Shown: in pieces, positions 1 to 7,744 of the stretch
Layout: every line of letters starts with the position of its first letter
Numbering within the stretch: the first letter of the stretch is position 1
IMG/VR virus record: IMGVR_UViG_3300031753_000005
Location: 1 to 64,000 of that record
Length of the DNA stretch: 64,000 nt
From: a virus
Direction: 5' to 3' (one strand)
Made by a program: the position numbers and the translations under genes
The notes under the pieces: generated by a model
Database searches by the model: none
Told to the model about the DNA's origin: nothing
What the model saw: the letters and a program-made list of their open reading frames with translations, nothing else

Positions 1-219
1 TGTTCGCCGGCGTCGAGAAGCGAGAAGAGAAGGATGCGCTCGATCGCGATCTCGCCTGCGAGGATCTGTTTTTCCTCCTCGTCTACGTTCTCGGCCGCAA
101 AGACATCAATGCCGATTGGATAACTCAAGCTCCGGGCCTGCCGCGGATCAAGCGGAATCCGGATTGGCTCTTCGATCGGTGTCGGGAAATCGAGGCAGCG
201 CCAAACGGCTACCTCGATC
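1..219. repeat. Left copy of 219-bp terminal overlap
   Basis: Bases 1-219 recur at 63782-64000. I see one mismatch, A at 127 against C at 63908, which changes a terminase codon from CAA (Gln) to CCA (Pro). The simplest reading is a circular or circularly permuted genome of about 63,781 bp whose assembly overlaps itself. A true short direct terminal repeat, or population variation at this base, would also fit. Confidence 0.95.
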
Positions 220-1526
220 TGTGGGCCCGCGAGCACTACAAATCGACGCTGATCACCTTCGGCCTCACGATAAGGGACATATTGCGTGACCCTGAAATTA
301 CCGTGGGGATATTTTCTTACTCTCGGCCGATTGCGAAAGCATTTCTGCGGCAGATCAAGCTTGAGTTCGAGGGAAATATCCGGCTCAAAGAGCTGTTTCC
401 CGATATCTTATGGGAGGAACCTCATCGAGACGCTCCGAAATGGAGTGAGGATGATGGTATTACGGTCCGCCGCAAAGGGAACCCTAAAGAGGCGACGATA
501 GAGGCCTGGGGACTCGTCGAGGCGCAGCCGACCTCGAAGCACTACAGATTGATGGTTTACGACGACGTGGTGACGGAAGGCAGCGTCACCAATCCGGACA
601 TGATCGCGAAGGTCACGCGCTCCTGGGAGGTCAGCCTCAATCTCACAGCGCAAGGCGGTGCGGTGCGGTACATCGGCACCCGCTGGCACTACGCGGACAC
701 CTATCGCGACATTCTGGAGCGGGGCACGGCGATCGAGCGTCGGCACGCCATCACGCTCGACGGCACGGCGAACGGGGAGCCGGCTTTCTGGACGCGGGAG
801 CAGGTCGCCAAGAAGCGCCAGGATCTGGGCCGCGCGGTGTTCGCCGCGCAGATGCTGCTCGATCCCGCGGCCGAGGGCGCCCGCGATTTCGAGGAAGAGT
901 GGCTACGCTATTACGAAGAGAGCGGCAGCTATGGGGAGATGAATAAATATGTTCTCGTCGACCCAGCAAGTAGCAAAAAGAAACAATCCGACTATACTGC
1001 CATGGCTGTTATTGGCCTGGGCTCTGACAATAATTATTACCTCCTTGATGCCATCCGTGATCGGTTATCTCTTACTGAACGTGGTGATGCTTTGTTTGCT
1101 CTGCATCGCCGATGGCGGCCGCTCTATGTAGGCTATGAGAGCTACGGCATGCAGGCCGATGTCGAGTATTTTTACGAGAAGATGCGCGAGGACAATTACC
1201 GTTTCGAGATCACCAAGCTCGGCGGCACGCTGGCCAAGGTCGACCGGATCCGCCGCATGGTCCCGGTTTTCGAGGCCGGGCGCTTCTGGTTGCCCGATCA
1301 TCTCGAAAAAATGGATTATAACGGTCATATGATCGATCTGACGCGCGCTTTTGTCGATCAGGAATACAAAGCGTTTCCGGTGGCGCTCCACGACGATCTG
1401 TTCGATACGATCTCGCGGATCGAGGATCCGGAGATAACCCTGGTGTGGCCCTTGCCCGCGCAGGAAGAAGACCGCTATGCGCGAAAGCGGGACAGGCGTC
1501 GGCGAGCGACGTGGATGGCGGCATGA
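1..1526 (+). CDS. terL: Terminase large subunit, C-terminal ~507 residues (gene crosses the window junction)
   Basis: Packaging motor ATPase and nuclease that cuts concatemers and drives DNA through the portal. The frame is open from base 3; its start lies at 63742 on the other side of the terminal overlap, giving a 521-residue protein, a normal TerL length. A deviant Walker A (ARExxxKST) is at 225-248, about residues 89-96. A hydrophobic strand ending in acidic residues (MVYDDVV, about 553-573) fits Walker B. The C-terminal part begins with a VDPAS segment near 957-972, as expected for the RNase H-like nuclease. The TTG at 282 is only an internal codon. Its TGA overlaps the ATG of the next gene. 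Confidence 0.95.
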   Translation, partial: FAGVEKREEKDALDRDLACEDLFFLLVYVLGRKDINADWITQAPGLPRIKRNPDWLFDRCREIEAAPNGYLDLWAREHYKSTLITFGLTIRDILRDPEITVGIFSYSRPIAKAFLRQIKLEFEGNIRLKELFPDILWEEPHRDAPKWSEDDGITVRRKGNPKEATIEAWGLVEAQPTSKHYRLMVYDDVVTEGSVTNPDMIAKVTRSWEVSLNLTAQGGAVRYIGTRWHYADTYRDILERGTAIERRHAITLDGTANGEPAFWTREQVAKKRQDLGRAVFAAQMLLDPAAEGARDFEEEWLRYYEESGSYGEMNKYVLVDPASSKKKQSDYTAMAVIGLGSDNNYYLLDAIRDRLSLTERGDALFALHRRWRPLYVGYESYGMQADVEYFYEKMREDNYRFEITKLGGTLAKVDRIRRMVPVFEAGRFWLPDHLEKMDYNGHMIDLTRAFVDQEYKAFPVALHDDLFDTISRIEDPEITLVWPLPAQEEDRYARKRDRRRRATWMAA

Positions 1527-1705
1527 CTCCGGAGGAGTTGATCCTCGAGGCTGAGAGGCGCGCCATTAAAGGGGGCCGCAGCGTCGACCTCCTAACGGCC
1601 ATTTGGGCAATTGTTGTAGCAGCAGAAGGCGGTTTAGAAAAGAAAGCTCCGACCGATTGGCATAATTGCCCAATCTGTGGCCTGCATCACCAAGCACTTG
1701 ATTAG
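1523..1705 (+). CDS. Small protein with C-terminal CxxC-HH motif
   Basis: A 60-residue protein whose ATG overlaps the terminase stop (ATGA), implying translational coupling. It is acidic and helical at the N-terminus and ends in CPICGLHH, a possible metal-binding knuckle. I do not recognise a family. Position right after TerL suggests a late-expressed accessory protein, but no function can be assigned. Confidence 0.75.
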   Translation: MTPEELILEAERRAIKGGRSVDLLTAIWAIVVAAEGGLEKKAPTDWHNCPICGLHHQALD

Positions 1706-1714
1706 GTCCTGACC

Positions 1715-1966
1715 ATGCCAGCAGCCGATGATGCCGCCGAGATCTGGCCGCGCCTGATGCGGCTGCGGCGGATCTGTTTTCACAAGCTCGAGTTGCCCGT
1801 CCAACAGTGCTGGTGCTGGAAGGCTGGCCCTGACGGGCAGCATATCCCGTGCTGCGAGGCCAACGATCCCACGGGCTTTGACCTTTTGGGCAAACCGGGC
1901 GCCGCGACACCGAAACTTACGGAGCGTTGGTACACGTTCAACCTCCCTGCGACAGAAGAAGACTGA
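1715..1966 (+). CDS. Hypothetical Cys-containing protein
   Basis: An 83-residue protein nine bases downstream of the previous gene. It has Cys residues in CWCW and CC contexts (about residues 32-47) that could bind metal, and a charged C-terminus. No recognisable domain. It sits in a run of short genes between TerL and the Gly-rich virion proteins. Confidence 0.65.
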   Translation: MPAADDAAEIWPRLMRLRRICFHKLELPVQQCWCWKAGPDGQHIPCCEANDPTGFDLLGKPGAATPKLTERWYTFNLPATEED

Positions 1967-1969
1967 CCG

Positions 1970-2167
1970 ATGAAACTGGAATCATGGCAAAGCAGCGAAG
2001 ACAAGCATCGCTGGAAGATCGTGCGCCGCGACAACTTCGTCGACGTGCCGGGCGAAATCGTCAGCGCTGACGACGCGACCGGCGAATGCAGCATGCAGAA
2101 CAACGGCGAGACCAAGACGCTCAGCTTCGGGCCGAACGGCATCCGCATCGTCGGGCGCGCGCGCTAG
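1970..2167 (+). CDS. Hypothetical small beta-rich protein
   Basis: A 65-residue protein starting three bases after the previous stop. Alternating hydrophobic and polar residues suggest a small beta-barrel (SH3-like fold is a guess). No family recognised. Its stop overlaps the stop of the convergent minus-strand gene at 2164. Confidence 0.7.
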   Translation: MKLESWQSSEDKHRWKIVRRDNFVDVPGEIVSADDATGECSMQNNGETKTLSFGPNGIRIVGRAR

Positions 2168-2907
2168 CCTATTCGCTCCTCCAGATACCCCGCGACGTGG
2201 TAACGCTCACGCAGGCGCTGAAGGGCTCTATGGCTTCGCCACCGAGGCAGCACATCTTCCAGGCTGATGATACGGGCGAATTCCGCTCGGTAGCCTAATT
2301 CGTGCTCGACGACCTCGCCCCATAACGCCACTGCTCCCCAAGCGCTGCGGTTCGTTTCAAGCGCTTTGTGAAGCGCTCGGGAGCGCTCTTTGAATGCCCA
2401 GACGCCTGCGGCGCCGTAATCGGTAGGATTGCCGCTCATCGGCTCATTCGGAGCCCATGTGCGGTCGACGCTGAAACTCTTTAGGTATCCGCCGTCGATC
2501 CGCCAGATGCGCCAGCCGACGATTTCGCCGACGCTTATGCCGGCGTTTTGTAGAGGCTCTTTAGGATGGTGGGTAACGGGGACGGCGCCGAGGGCTCCAG
2601 CAATGCCCCCGAGACAGCCGCCGCCGCCGCCGCCTCCGGCGCCATAAGCATAAGCCTGGGCAAGCAGGGCTTGCTGCTGCATTTGAGCCGCTTGGGCTCC
2701 GAGTCCGAGATTTCCTCCTCCAAGGGAATTACCGAGTGCCTGCGGAAAGGGTGGCCAATTTCCATTTCCAAGACCTCCATAGCTAAAAGTTGCGCACCGG
2801 AGTGGGGCATCATACCCAGGAAGATGGCGCGTTCCGCACCATTGACACTGGGGTAATCCTGCGATTGAGGGCGCTGGTGGCGGTGGTGGTGGCGGCACGC
2901 GAAACAT
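2164..2907 (-). CDS. Conserved hypothetical protein with Pro-rich and Gly-rich N-terminal half
   Basis: A 247-residue protein on the strand opposite to the late genes. The N-terminal half is low-complexity: a proline run, a CQWC pair, then Ala/Gln- and Gly-rich sequence. The C-terminal ~130 residues are compact, with a GWRIWRI strand, an AFK segment, a WGEVVEHELGYRAEFA segment and an Arg-rich tail. The latter half resembles hypothetical proteins found on phages and actinobacterial elements, but has no assigned function. As a lone antisense gene in the late operon it behaves like a moron. The start is uncertain because low-complexity sequence could be non-coding. Confidence 0.7.
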   Translation of the reverse strand: MFRVPPPPPPPAPSIAGLPQCQWCGTRHLPGYDAPLRCATFSYGGLGNGNWPPFPQALGNSLGGGNLGLGAQAAQMQQQALLAQAYAYGAGGGGGGGCLGGIAGALGAVPVTHHPKEPLQNAGISVGEIVGWRIWRIDGGYLKSFSVDRTWAPNEPMSGNPTDYGAAGVWAFKERSRALHKALETNRSAWGAVALWGEVVEHELGYRAEFARIISLEDVLPRWRSHRALQRLRERYHVAGYLEERIG

Positions 2908-2927
2908 TTCGAAGGAGATTATACCCG

Positions 2928-3437
2928 ATGGCCTTTTTCAGCGCTATGCCCGGTGCGATGACGCAGCCGATGGGCGGTCCGTCGCTTGGCGGCAGCGCCG
3001 GCGGCAGCCCGAGCGCGTTCACCTCCCCCGGGATGGATCCGATGATGCTCGCCCAGCTTTTGCGTATGCAAGGCGGCGGGGCGGGTCAATCTGGCGGCCC
3101 TGGTTTGCCCCCGCCCCCGCAAATGCCGCAGCCGCCTTCACCGATGGGCGGCGGCGGGCCAGGCGGTGGTCCGGGCGCTCTTGCAGCTATGATGGGTGCG
3201 GGTGCGGGCGGTCAAGGCGGCCCAGGTGGCGGCCAAAACCCACTCATGCAAATGCTGCAACAACTGGGCGTAGGGCAAGGCGGGCAGATGGGCGCGATGG
3301 GCGGCGGGCCGGGCGGCCAGCAAGGGGGCTTGCTGCAACTATTGCAGCAGCTCGGGATTGGTGCCGGCGGAGGCGGAGGCCTCGCCAACAATGTCCCCTT
3401 CGCAAATATGATGAATAACGCGCCCAATACGCCATAG
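2928..3437 (+). CDS. Gly/Met/Pro/Gln-rich protein
   Basis: A 169-residue low-complexity protein starting at ATG 2928 behind a good GAAGGAG site. It is dominated by Gly with Met, Pro and Gln. Such proteins often lie beside internal virion protein genes in podophages, so a minor virion component is plausible. A longer frame from 2790 lacks a ribosome site and overlaps the minus-strand gene. The stop (TAG) abuts the GTG of the next gene. Confidence 0.75.
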   Translation: MAFFSAMPGAMTQPMGGPSLGGSAGGSPSAFTSPGMDPMMLAQLLRMQGGGAGQSGGPGLPPPPQMPQPPSPMGGGGPGGGPGALAAMMGAGAGGQGGPGGGQNPLMQMLQQLGVGQGGQMGAMGGGPGGQQGGLLQLLQQLGIGAGGGGGLANNVPFANMMNNAPNTP

Positions 3438-3853
3438 TGCCGCGCTGCTGCGACGTTCCGATCGACCATATTCCCTACGTCTGGCCGAAGATAGAGCCGT
3501 TCCTCGCCAAATCGCTCAAATTCGACGACTGCGCGCGGTATCAGGCGGTCGACGTCTTCGAGCTGCTCCTCCAGGGCGGATCACGGCGCCTCTGGATAGC
3601 CTTTGACACAGAACGCCAGGAATTCGACGGCGCAGCCGTAACGGAGATCATTCAGTCGCCGCGGTGCCGGGAATGCCGCGCGTGGCTCGTTGGCGGCAAG
3701 AATCTACGGCTCTGGCAGGACGAGATGCGCGCGATGATCGAAGCATATGCTCAAGCCGAAGGCTGCCAATTTGTCACCGGATCTGGCCGCAGAGGCTGGA
3801 CGCGCATGCCCGGTTATGAAAGCGCAGGGATTTTGTTTCAGAAGGCGCTCTAA
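3437..3853 (+). CDS. GNAT-like protein, T7 gp13-like internal virion protein
   Basis: A 138-residue protein starting at a GTG that overlaps the previous stop. Sequence pattern and length resemble the acetyltransferase-fold proteins found in the virion gene block of T7-like and other podophages (T7 gp13, internal virion protein A, is also about 138 residues). The central RLWIAFD strand, an AWLVGGKN segment and a long helix ending in a GSGRRGW turn fit a GNAT core. Whether it acetylates anything is unknown; gp13 acts in virion assembly. Confidence 0.75.
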   Translation: MPRCCDVPIDHIPYVWPKIEPFLAKSLKFDDCARYQAVDVFELLLQGGSRRLWIAFDTERQEFDGAAVTEIIQSPRCRECRAWLVGGKNLRLWQDEMRAMIEAYAQAEGCQFVTGSGRRGWTRMPGYESAGILFQKAL

Positions 3854-4083
3854 GTTCGCAATTTCGCGCAAAACGCATAGAAGTCTTCTGCGTCGTCTGG
3901 GATTTCGACTTTAACTCCGATGTGATCTAGCCATTGAGCGAAAGTCTGAACGCCAGTTTGCCATGACATGCACGGATCGCCGTTAGTGTAACGGTTCTGC
4001 GCGCAGTTATAGGCATGAAGAATACCTTCGCCGGCGCACATGGCGTCGGCTAGTTCTTCAAAGCTTTCGTAAATCTTCTTCAT
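3850..4083 (-). CDS. Hypothetical protein, antisense moron-like gene
   Basis: A 77-residue acidic protein on the minus strand. I place the start at ATG 4083 (MKKIYESF), preceded by AGAGG at good spacing, rather than the GTG six bases upstream. The protein is mostly helical by appearance. It overlaps the 3' end of the convergent GNAT-like gene by four bases. No family recognised. Confidence 0.75.
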   Translation of the reverse strand: MKKIYESFEELADAMCAGEGILHAYNCAQNRYTNGDPCMSWQTGVQTFAQWLDHIGVKVEIPDDAEDFYAFCAKLRT

Positions 4084-4203
4084 AAGCACCTCTTAGCATA
4101 GGGACGCATATTTCGGCAAGGCTGACGGGCCACGCGCGCCGCCACGTTGAATCGTGGCGACATTTGGTACTGCCTCAGCCTGTTACACGAGAGGAATTAC
4201 AGG

Positions 4204-4425
4204 ATGAGTTCTAATGAGATTCCAGGGGCATTATCCGCTTGGCAAACGATAAAGAGGATTGCCGATCGGCTTGAATCGCCGCACGCCGATAAGATCTTCG
4301 TGGGCAAGGATTATACTAAGGCCGACTTGCGTCGCGATCTCTTAGCGACGATTCCGGATTCTGTTAAGTCGCACACGAATTATACTGAGACCGCTCTGCG
4401 GCGCTTTTTGGAAGCGACAGAGTAA
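4204..4425 (+). CDS. Small protein with SPHADKI/KADL motif
   Basis: A 73-residue helical protein. ATG 4204 with GAGAGGAA upstream is preferred over the TTG at 4147. Residues about 24-43 carry SPHADKIFVGK followed by TKADLRRDL. A nearly identical block occurs at the C-terminus of the protein at 16371-16634, so the two share a module. Function unknown. Its TAA overlaps the ATG of the next gene (TAATG). Confidence 0.8.
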   Translation: MSSNEIPGALSAWQTIKRIADRLESPHADKIFVGKDYTKADLRRDLLATIPDSVKSHTNYTETALRRFLEATE

Positions 4426-4946
4426 TGGGCGGCAAAGCTCCCGGCGGCGGTTATAGCGGCGGGATGTCAGGCGGCTATGGCGGCGGCGGAATGGCCGGAG
4501 GCGGCGGCCAGGGAGCTGCCCCATGGGCAGGCCAAACACCCGGCGGCAGCCAGTTCCAGACATCATTTCAGCCAGGCGCGCAAAGTCCCGCGAGCTATTG
4601 GACGCCGCAGCGAATGGCCGGCGCCTCACCTGATGCTGGCGGGATGATGCAGCCGCCTCCGGCAACGATGCCCGGCCCTGGCGCAATGCCGCCCGGACTC
4701 GCCGGAATGCAGGCAGCCAATGCCGCAGACCCCAACGCCTACCATAACCTATTAGCCGGGATTTTGACGCCGCAGAACACCGGAACATTCGATCAAATGG
4801 TGCAAATGCACGCTCAAAACCCGAACGCGTACCATAATTATTTCAACGCATTGCTGGGCGGCGGTCTCGGAGGCGGCGGCGGTATGTACGGCGGCCTCGG
4901 GGGCGGTATGTATGGCGGCGCCAGAGGCGGTCCCATCGGAGCATAG
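4425..4946 (+). CDS. Gly-rich protein with PNAYHN repeat
   Basis: A 173-residue protein that is Gly-, Met- and Ala-rich. Two copies of PNAYHN (about residues 105 and 125) flank a short helical stretch, an internal duplication. The C-terminal MYGG repeats are low complexity. Coupled to the previous gene by TAATG. Probably a minor virion or assembly component by location; no family recognised. Confidence 0.75.
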   Translation: MGGKAPGGGYSGGMSGGYGGGGMAGGGGQGAAPWAGQTPGGSQFQTSFQPGAQSPASYWTPQRMAGASPDAGGMMQPPPATMPGPGAMPPGLAGMQAANAADPNAYHNLLAGILTPQNTGTFDQMVQMHAQNPNAYHNYFNALLGGGLGGGGGMYGGLGGGMYGGARGGPIGA

Positions 4947-4950
4947 ATGC

Positions 4951-5175
4951 TCAACTAAGCGCCTTGGGTCTTTCTCCGCAGCTGGGGCAAGGGTTTTGAT
5001 ACCTGTCATGCGGGCAATGTAAGCCCCACCATTTGGCGCCGCACATTTGGCAGCGCCGATAATAATGCCAAGCAGTTTCTGGCATGTTCTCATCGGGACT
5101 TTCCGGATCTGCCTGAAATTCGCAATTGCATTCGGCGCCAGGGATGATCGTGTCGTCGATCGGAATGACAGTCAT
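4951..5175 (-). CDS. Zinc-ribbon-like hypothetical protein
   Basis: A 74-residue minus-strand protein. It has CQMC, HCPHD and CPSC clusters, enough ligands for one or two zinc sites, on a Trp/Tyr-rich background. The start is placed at ATG 5175 (MTVIPI) behind AGAAAGCGG; a longer TTG-initiated form from 5217 would overlap the next plus-strand gene. It is another isolated antisense gene in the late operon. DNA or RNA binding is possible but not shown. Confidence 0.75.
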   Translation of the reverse strand: MTVIPIDDTIIPGAECNCEFQADPESPDENMPETAWHYYRRCQMCGAKWWGLHCPHDRYQNPCPSCGERPKALS

Positions 5176-5207
5176 AGCCGCTTTCTGTAGCACATTTTGG
5201 TGGGATT

Positions 5208-7304
5208 TTGGGCTCAAAAAACACGCCGGCAGGAAATACTACAACCACCACCAATTCAGCCCCGTGGGCAGCACAACAGCCTTATTTGCAGGACATCTTC
5301 GGATCGGCGCAATATCTCGCGAAGAATCAGCCGCCCCAGTATTATCCGGGCACTACCTACGCGCCGCAGACGGATCTGCAGTCGCAGGGCCTCGCGGATA
5401 TGGCGAATTGGGGCTCCGCTCTCACGAATTACAATCCGGCGAATTATTTCAGCAACAAGCTGCTAGAAGGCACATATCTCAATTCCAATCCGGCGTTATC
5501 GGGTCTGGGAAATCTGGGTGCAAGCAATCAAGGAGTGGGCGGTCAAGGCTATGGCATTCTCAATGGTCTGCAAGGAGGCCAGTCGTATCTGAACCAGCAG
5601 ATTCCCTACAATTCGCTTCAGGCTTACGGAAATCAGAACGCCGGATATAACAATCCGGCCTTGGGGTCGCTCTCCAATACGGCGGGCGGCAATATCCCTG
5701 GCCTCGGTTACGCGATGGGGCAGCTTCCCGGAGACATCTCCGGCATCAACAACCAGATCGAGGGCGGCACATTAGGATATGCCCAAGGACAGCTGCCCGG
5801 CGATATCTCGGGCATCAACAGCCAGACCGAGAGCATATTAGGCACTGCGTCGGACCCACTTCATAGCTTGGCCGGCGGCGGCGCTACGCCGACCGGAGCC
5901 CTCTCTCAGCTGTCGCAATATGGCGGCGGCGCATTCGGCACCGGCATCAGTGGCGCTCAGAAGCAATTGGGCAATATCGCGAACGCTGGCGTGCCCTTGG
6001 GTTATGGTGCCCTGCAAACATTGGGACAGTTTGCGGGGGGACCAAACATAGCGGGGACCGGACAGAGTGCCCAGACGCTGCGCAACTTTGCCTCCGGCGC
6101 GATGTCCGGTAATCCTGAAACCGGGGCTCTGGCGCAAAGTGTGCTTTCAAGCGTCCTGCCGAGCATTCAGAAACAGTTTATCGAAGGTGGCGGCCTCTCT
6201 TCCCCTGGTGCGGCTTATGCCTCCTCTCAGGGTGCGACGGCCGCTCTGGCACCGACGCTGTATCAGCAATGGCAGCAAGAACAGGCAAACCAACTGGCCG
6301 GCGCGCAATCGCTGGAAAGCGCCCGATTGCAAGGCAGGGGCCTTCAACAGCAGGCAGCGCAAGCGCAGGGTCAGCAAGCCGTTTCGTCTGCAAACGCCCG
6401 CACGCAAGCCGCAAATGCCGCTGGCAATCTTGGCATCGGCAAAGCCGGACTCATGTCGCAAGCGGCCCAAGCCGGTGGTCAACTCGGCCTCAGTGCTGGC
6501 CAGTTAGAGCAACAGGCGGCACAGGGTCTAGGTAATCTTGGCCTCAGCGCAACGGACCAGATCAGTCGGAATACGCTCGGCGGACTCGGCTTGATCGGCA
6601 ACCTGGGACTCGGGCAAGCGGACCAGATCAGTCGGAATACGCTCGGTGGATTGGGCTTGCTGGGCAATCTGGGGCTGGGCCAAGCCGGCGCACAAACACA
6701 GGCCGGGTCGACACTAGGGTCGCAGATCCTGCAAGGACAAGGATTGACTCAAAACGCCGCGCAAGCCGCCTTGCAGGGTGCCCAGGGAAATGCTGACCAA
6801 GAGCTGAAAGCCGCGCTGGGCCTTCAGCAAGGGCAGCTCGGCGGCCTCGGTCTGCAACAGCAGGCGCTAGGCTCTCTCGGCAACATTTACGGCCAAGGAA
6901 TGCAGAACATGCTGCAAGGCTTAGCGGTAGCTCCGCAGACTATGCAGTCGACCTTGCTCGGCCCGCAAGCAGAGTATCAAGCGGGACAGCAGCAACAGGG
7001 GCTGCAGCAGCAATCGATCAATGATGCAGTGCAGCGCTGGAATTATTGGCAGAGCTTGCCTTATCAGCAGCTGAATCAATATCTCGGCCAAGTCACCGGC
7101 AATTACGGCGGAACGACCAGCCTGAATCAGCCATTCTACCAGAATACCGGAGCGAACATCGGTGCCGGAATATTAGGGGGTCTCGGCGCGGCAAATACGA
7201 TCGGCGGCTCAAGCGGGATCTTTCCGGGTGCAATAGCATCATTGTTCGGCGGCGGTGGCGGGGGACTCCTTAGTTGGGCTGACGCCATACCTTTCATTAT
7301 ATAA
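5208..7304 (+). CDS. Large Gly/Gln/Leu-rich putative internal virion protein
   Basis: A 698-residue protein that starts at TTG 5208, four bases after GGTGGGA. The N-terminal ~80 residues (APWAAQQPYLQDIFGSAQ, then PQYYPGTTYAP) resemble the start of large structural proteins next to ejection proteins in many podophages. The rest is repetitive: two QLPGDISGIN units near 5720-5830, and two near-identical DQISRNTLGGLGL units at about 6556-6660. A long Gln/Ala-rich stretch (6280-7100) suggests extended helices. The C-terminus is Gly-rich and hydrophobic. It is followed by two small genes and two more ejection-protein candidates, so a DNA-ejection role is inferred, not shown. Confidence 0.8.
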   Translation: MGSKNTPAGNTTTTTNSAPWAAQQPYLQDIFGSAQYLAKNQPPQYYPGTTYAPQTDLQSQGLADMANWGSALTNYNPANYFSNKLLEGTYLNSNPALSGLGNLGASNQGVGGQGYGILNGLQGGQSYLNQQIPYNSLQAYGNQNAGYNNPALGSLSNTAGGNIPGLGYAMGQLPGDISGINNQIEGGTLGYAQGQLPGDISGINSQTESILGTASDPLHSLAGGGATPTGALSQLSQYGGGAFGTGISGAQKQLGNIANAGVPLGYGALQTLGQFAGGPNIAGTGQSAQTLRNFASGAMSGNPETGALAQSVLSSVLPSIQKQFIEGGGLSSPGAAYASSQGATAALAPTLYQQWQQEQANQLAGAQSLESARLQGRGLQQQAAQAQGQQAVSSANARTQAANAAGNLGIGKAGLMSQAAQAGGQLGLSAGQLEQQAAQGLGNLGLSATDQISRNTLGGLGLIGNLGLGQADQISRNTLGGLGLLGNLGLGQAGAQTQAGSTLGSQILQGQGLTQNAAQAALQGAQGNADQELKAALGLQQGQLGGLGLQQQALGSLGNIYGQGMQNMLQGLAVAPQTMQSTLLGPQAEYQAGQQQQGLQQQSINDAVQRWNYWQSLPYQQLNQYLGQVTGNYGGTTSLNQPFYQNTGANIGAGILGGLGAANTIGGSSGIFPGAIASLFGGGGGGLLSWADAIPFII

Positions 7305-7319
7305 AAGGCTCCCTTTAAT

Positions 7320-7541
7320 ATGCGACAGCTGCCCTCAGTAGGCTCTCGCATGGAGACTGGTGCCGTGCGATTTGGCGACGATTGGCCTGGAATCTTTATC
7401 CGCGGCGATAGCGCGCTTGGGAACGCGAGCATTCTCAGGACACTCGTCGAACGCGTCGACTATAAGCCCGCCAAGATCTTTCTCACCGAATTGGCTGAAC
7501 TTTTCGAATCTTGCCAGATCCCGCGATCAGGGGGCCGCTAA
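7320..7541 (+). CDS. Hypothetical protein
   Basis: Up to 73 residues from ATG 7320; an internal ATG at 7350 (METGAVRF) may be the true start because neither has a strong ribosome site. The core RFGDDWPGIFIRGD reads like a beta-hairpin, followed by a helix. I do not recognise it. The TAA overlaps the next ATG (TAATG). Confidence 0.65.
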   Translation: MRQLPSVGSRMETGAVRFGDDWPGIFIRGDSALGNASILRTLVERVDYKPAKIFLTELAELFESCQIPRSGGR

Positions 7542-7744
7542 TGTTATATGTGAGTTACTATTATAAATCGCCTGGCAGAAGCGGCTTTGCTTGTCTTGTT
7601 TCAGAGGAGAAAGAGCCGAGAAGTGGTGACAATGTCAGACGATTGCGCGACATCGCGATAAAAGACGCTTTTGGTTGGCCTCCTCCTCCAGAAAGCTCTG
7701 CCTGCGTGCTTTGGTGGAAAGATTTGAATGGCAGGCATGTTTGA
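7541..7744 (+). CDS. Hypothetical protein
   Basis: A 67-residue protein coupled by TAATG to the preceding gene. It begins with aromatic strand sequence (MLYVSYYYK) and ends in LWWKDLNGRHV. No family recognised. Its 3' end overlaps the start of the next large gene by 17 bases. Confidence 0.65.
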   Translation: MLYVSYYYKSPGRSGFACLVSEEKEPRSGDNVRRLRDIAIKDAFGWPPPPESSACVLWWKDLNGRHV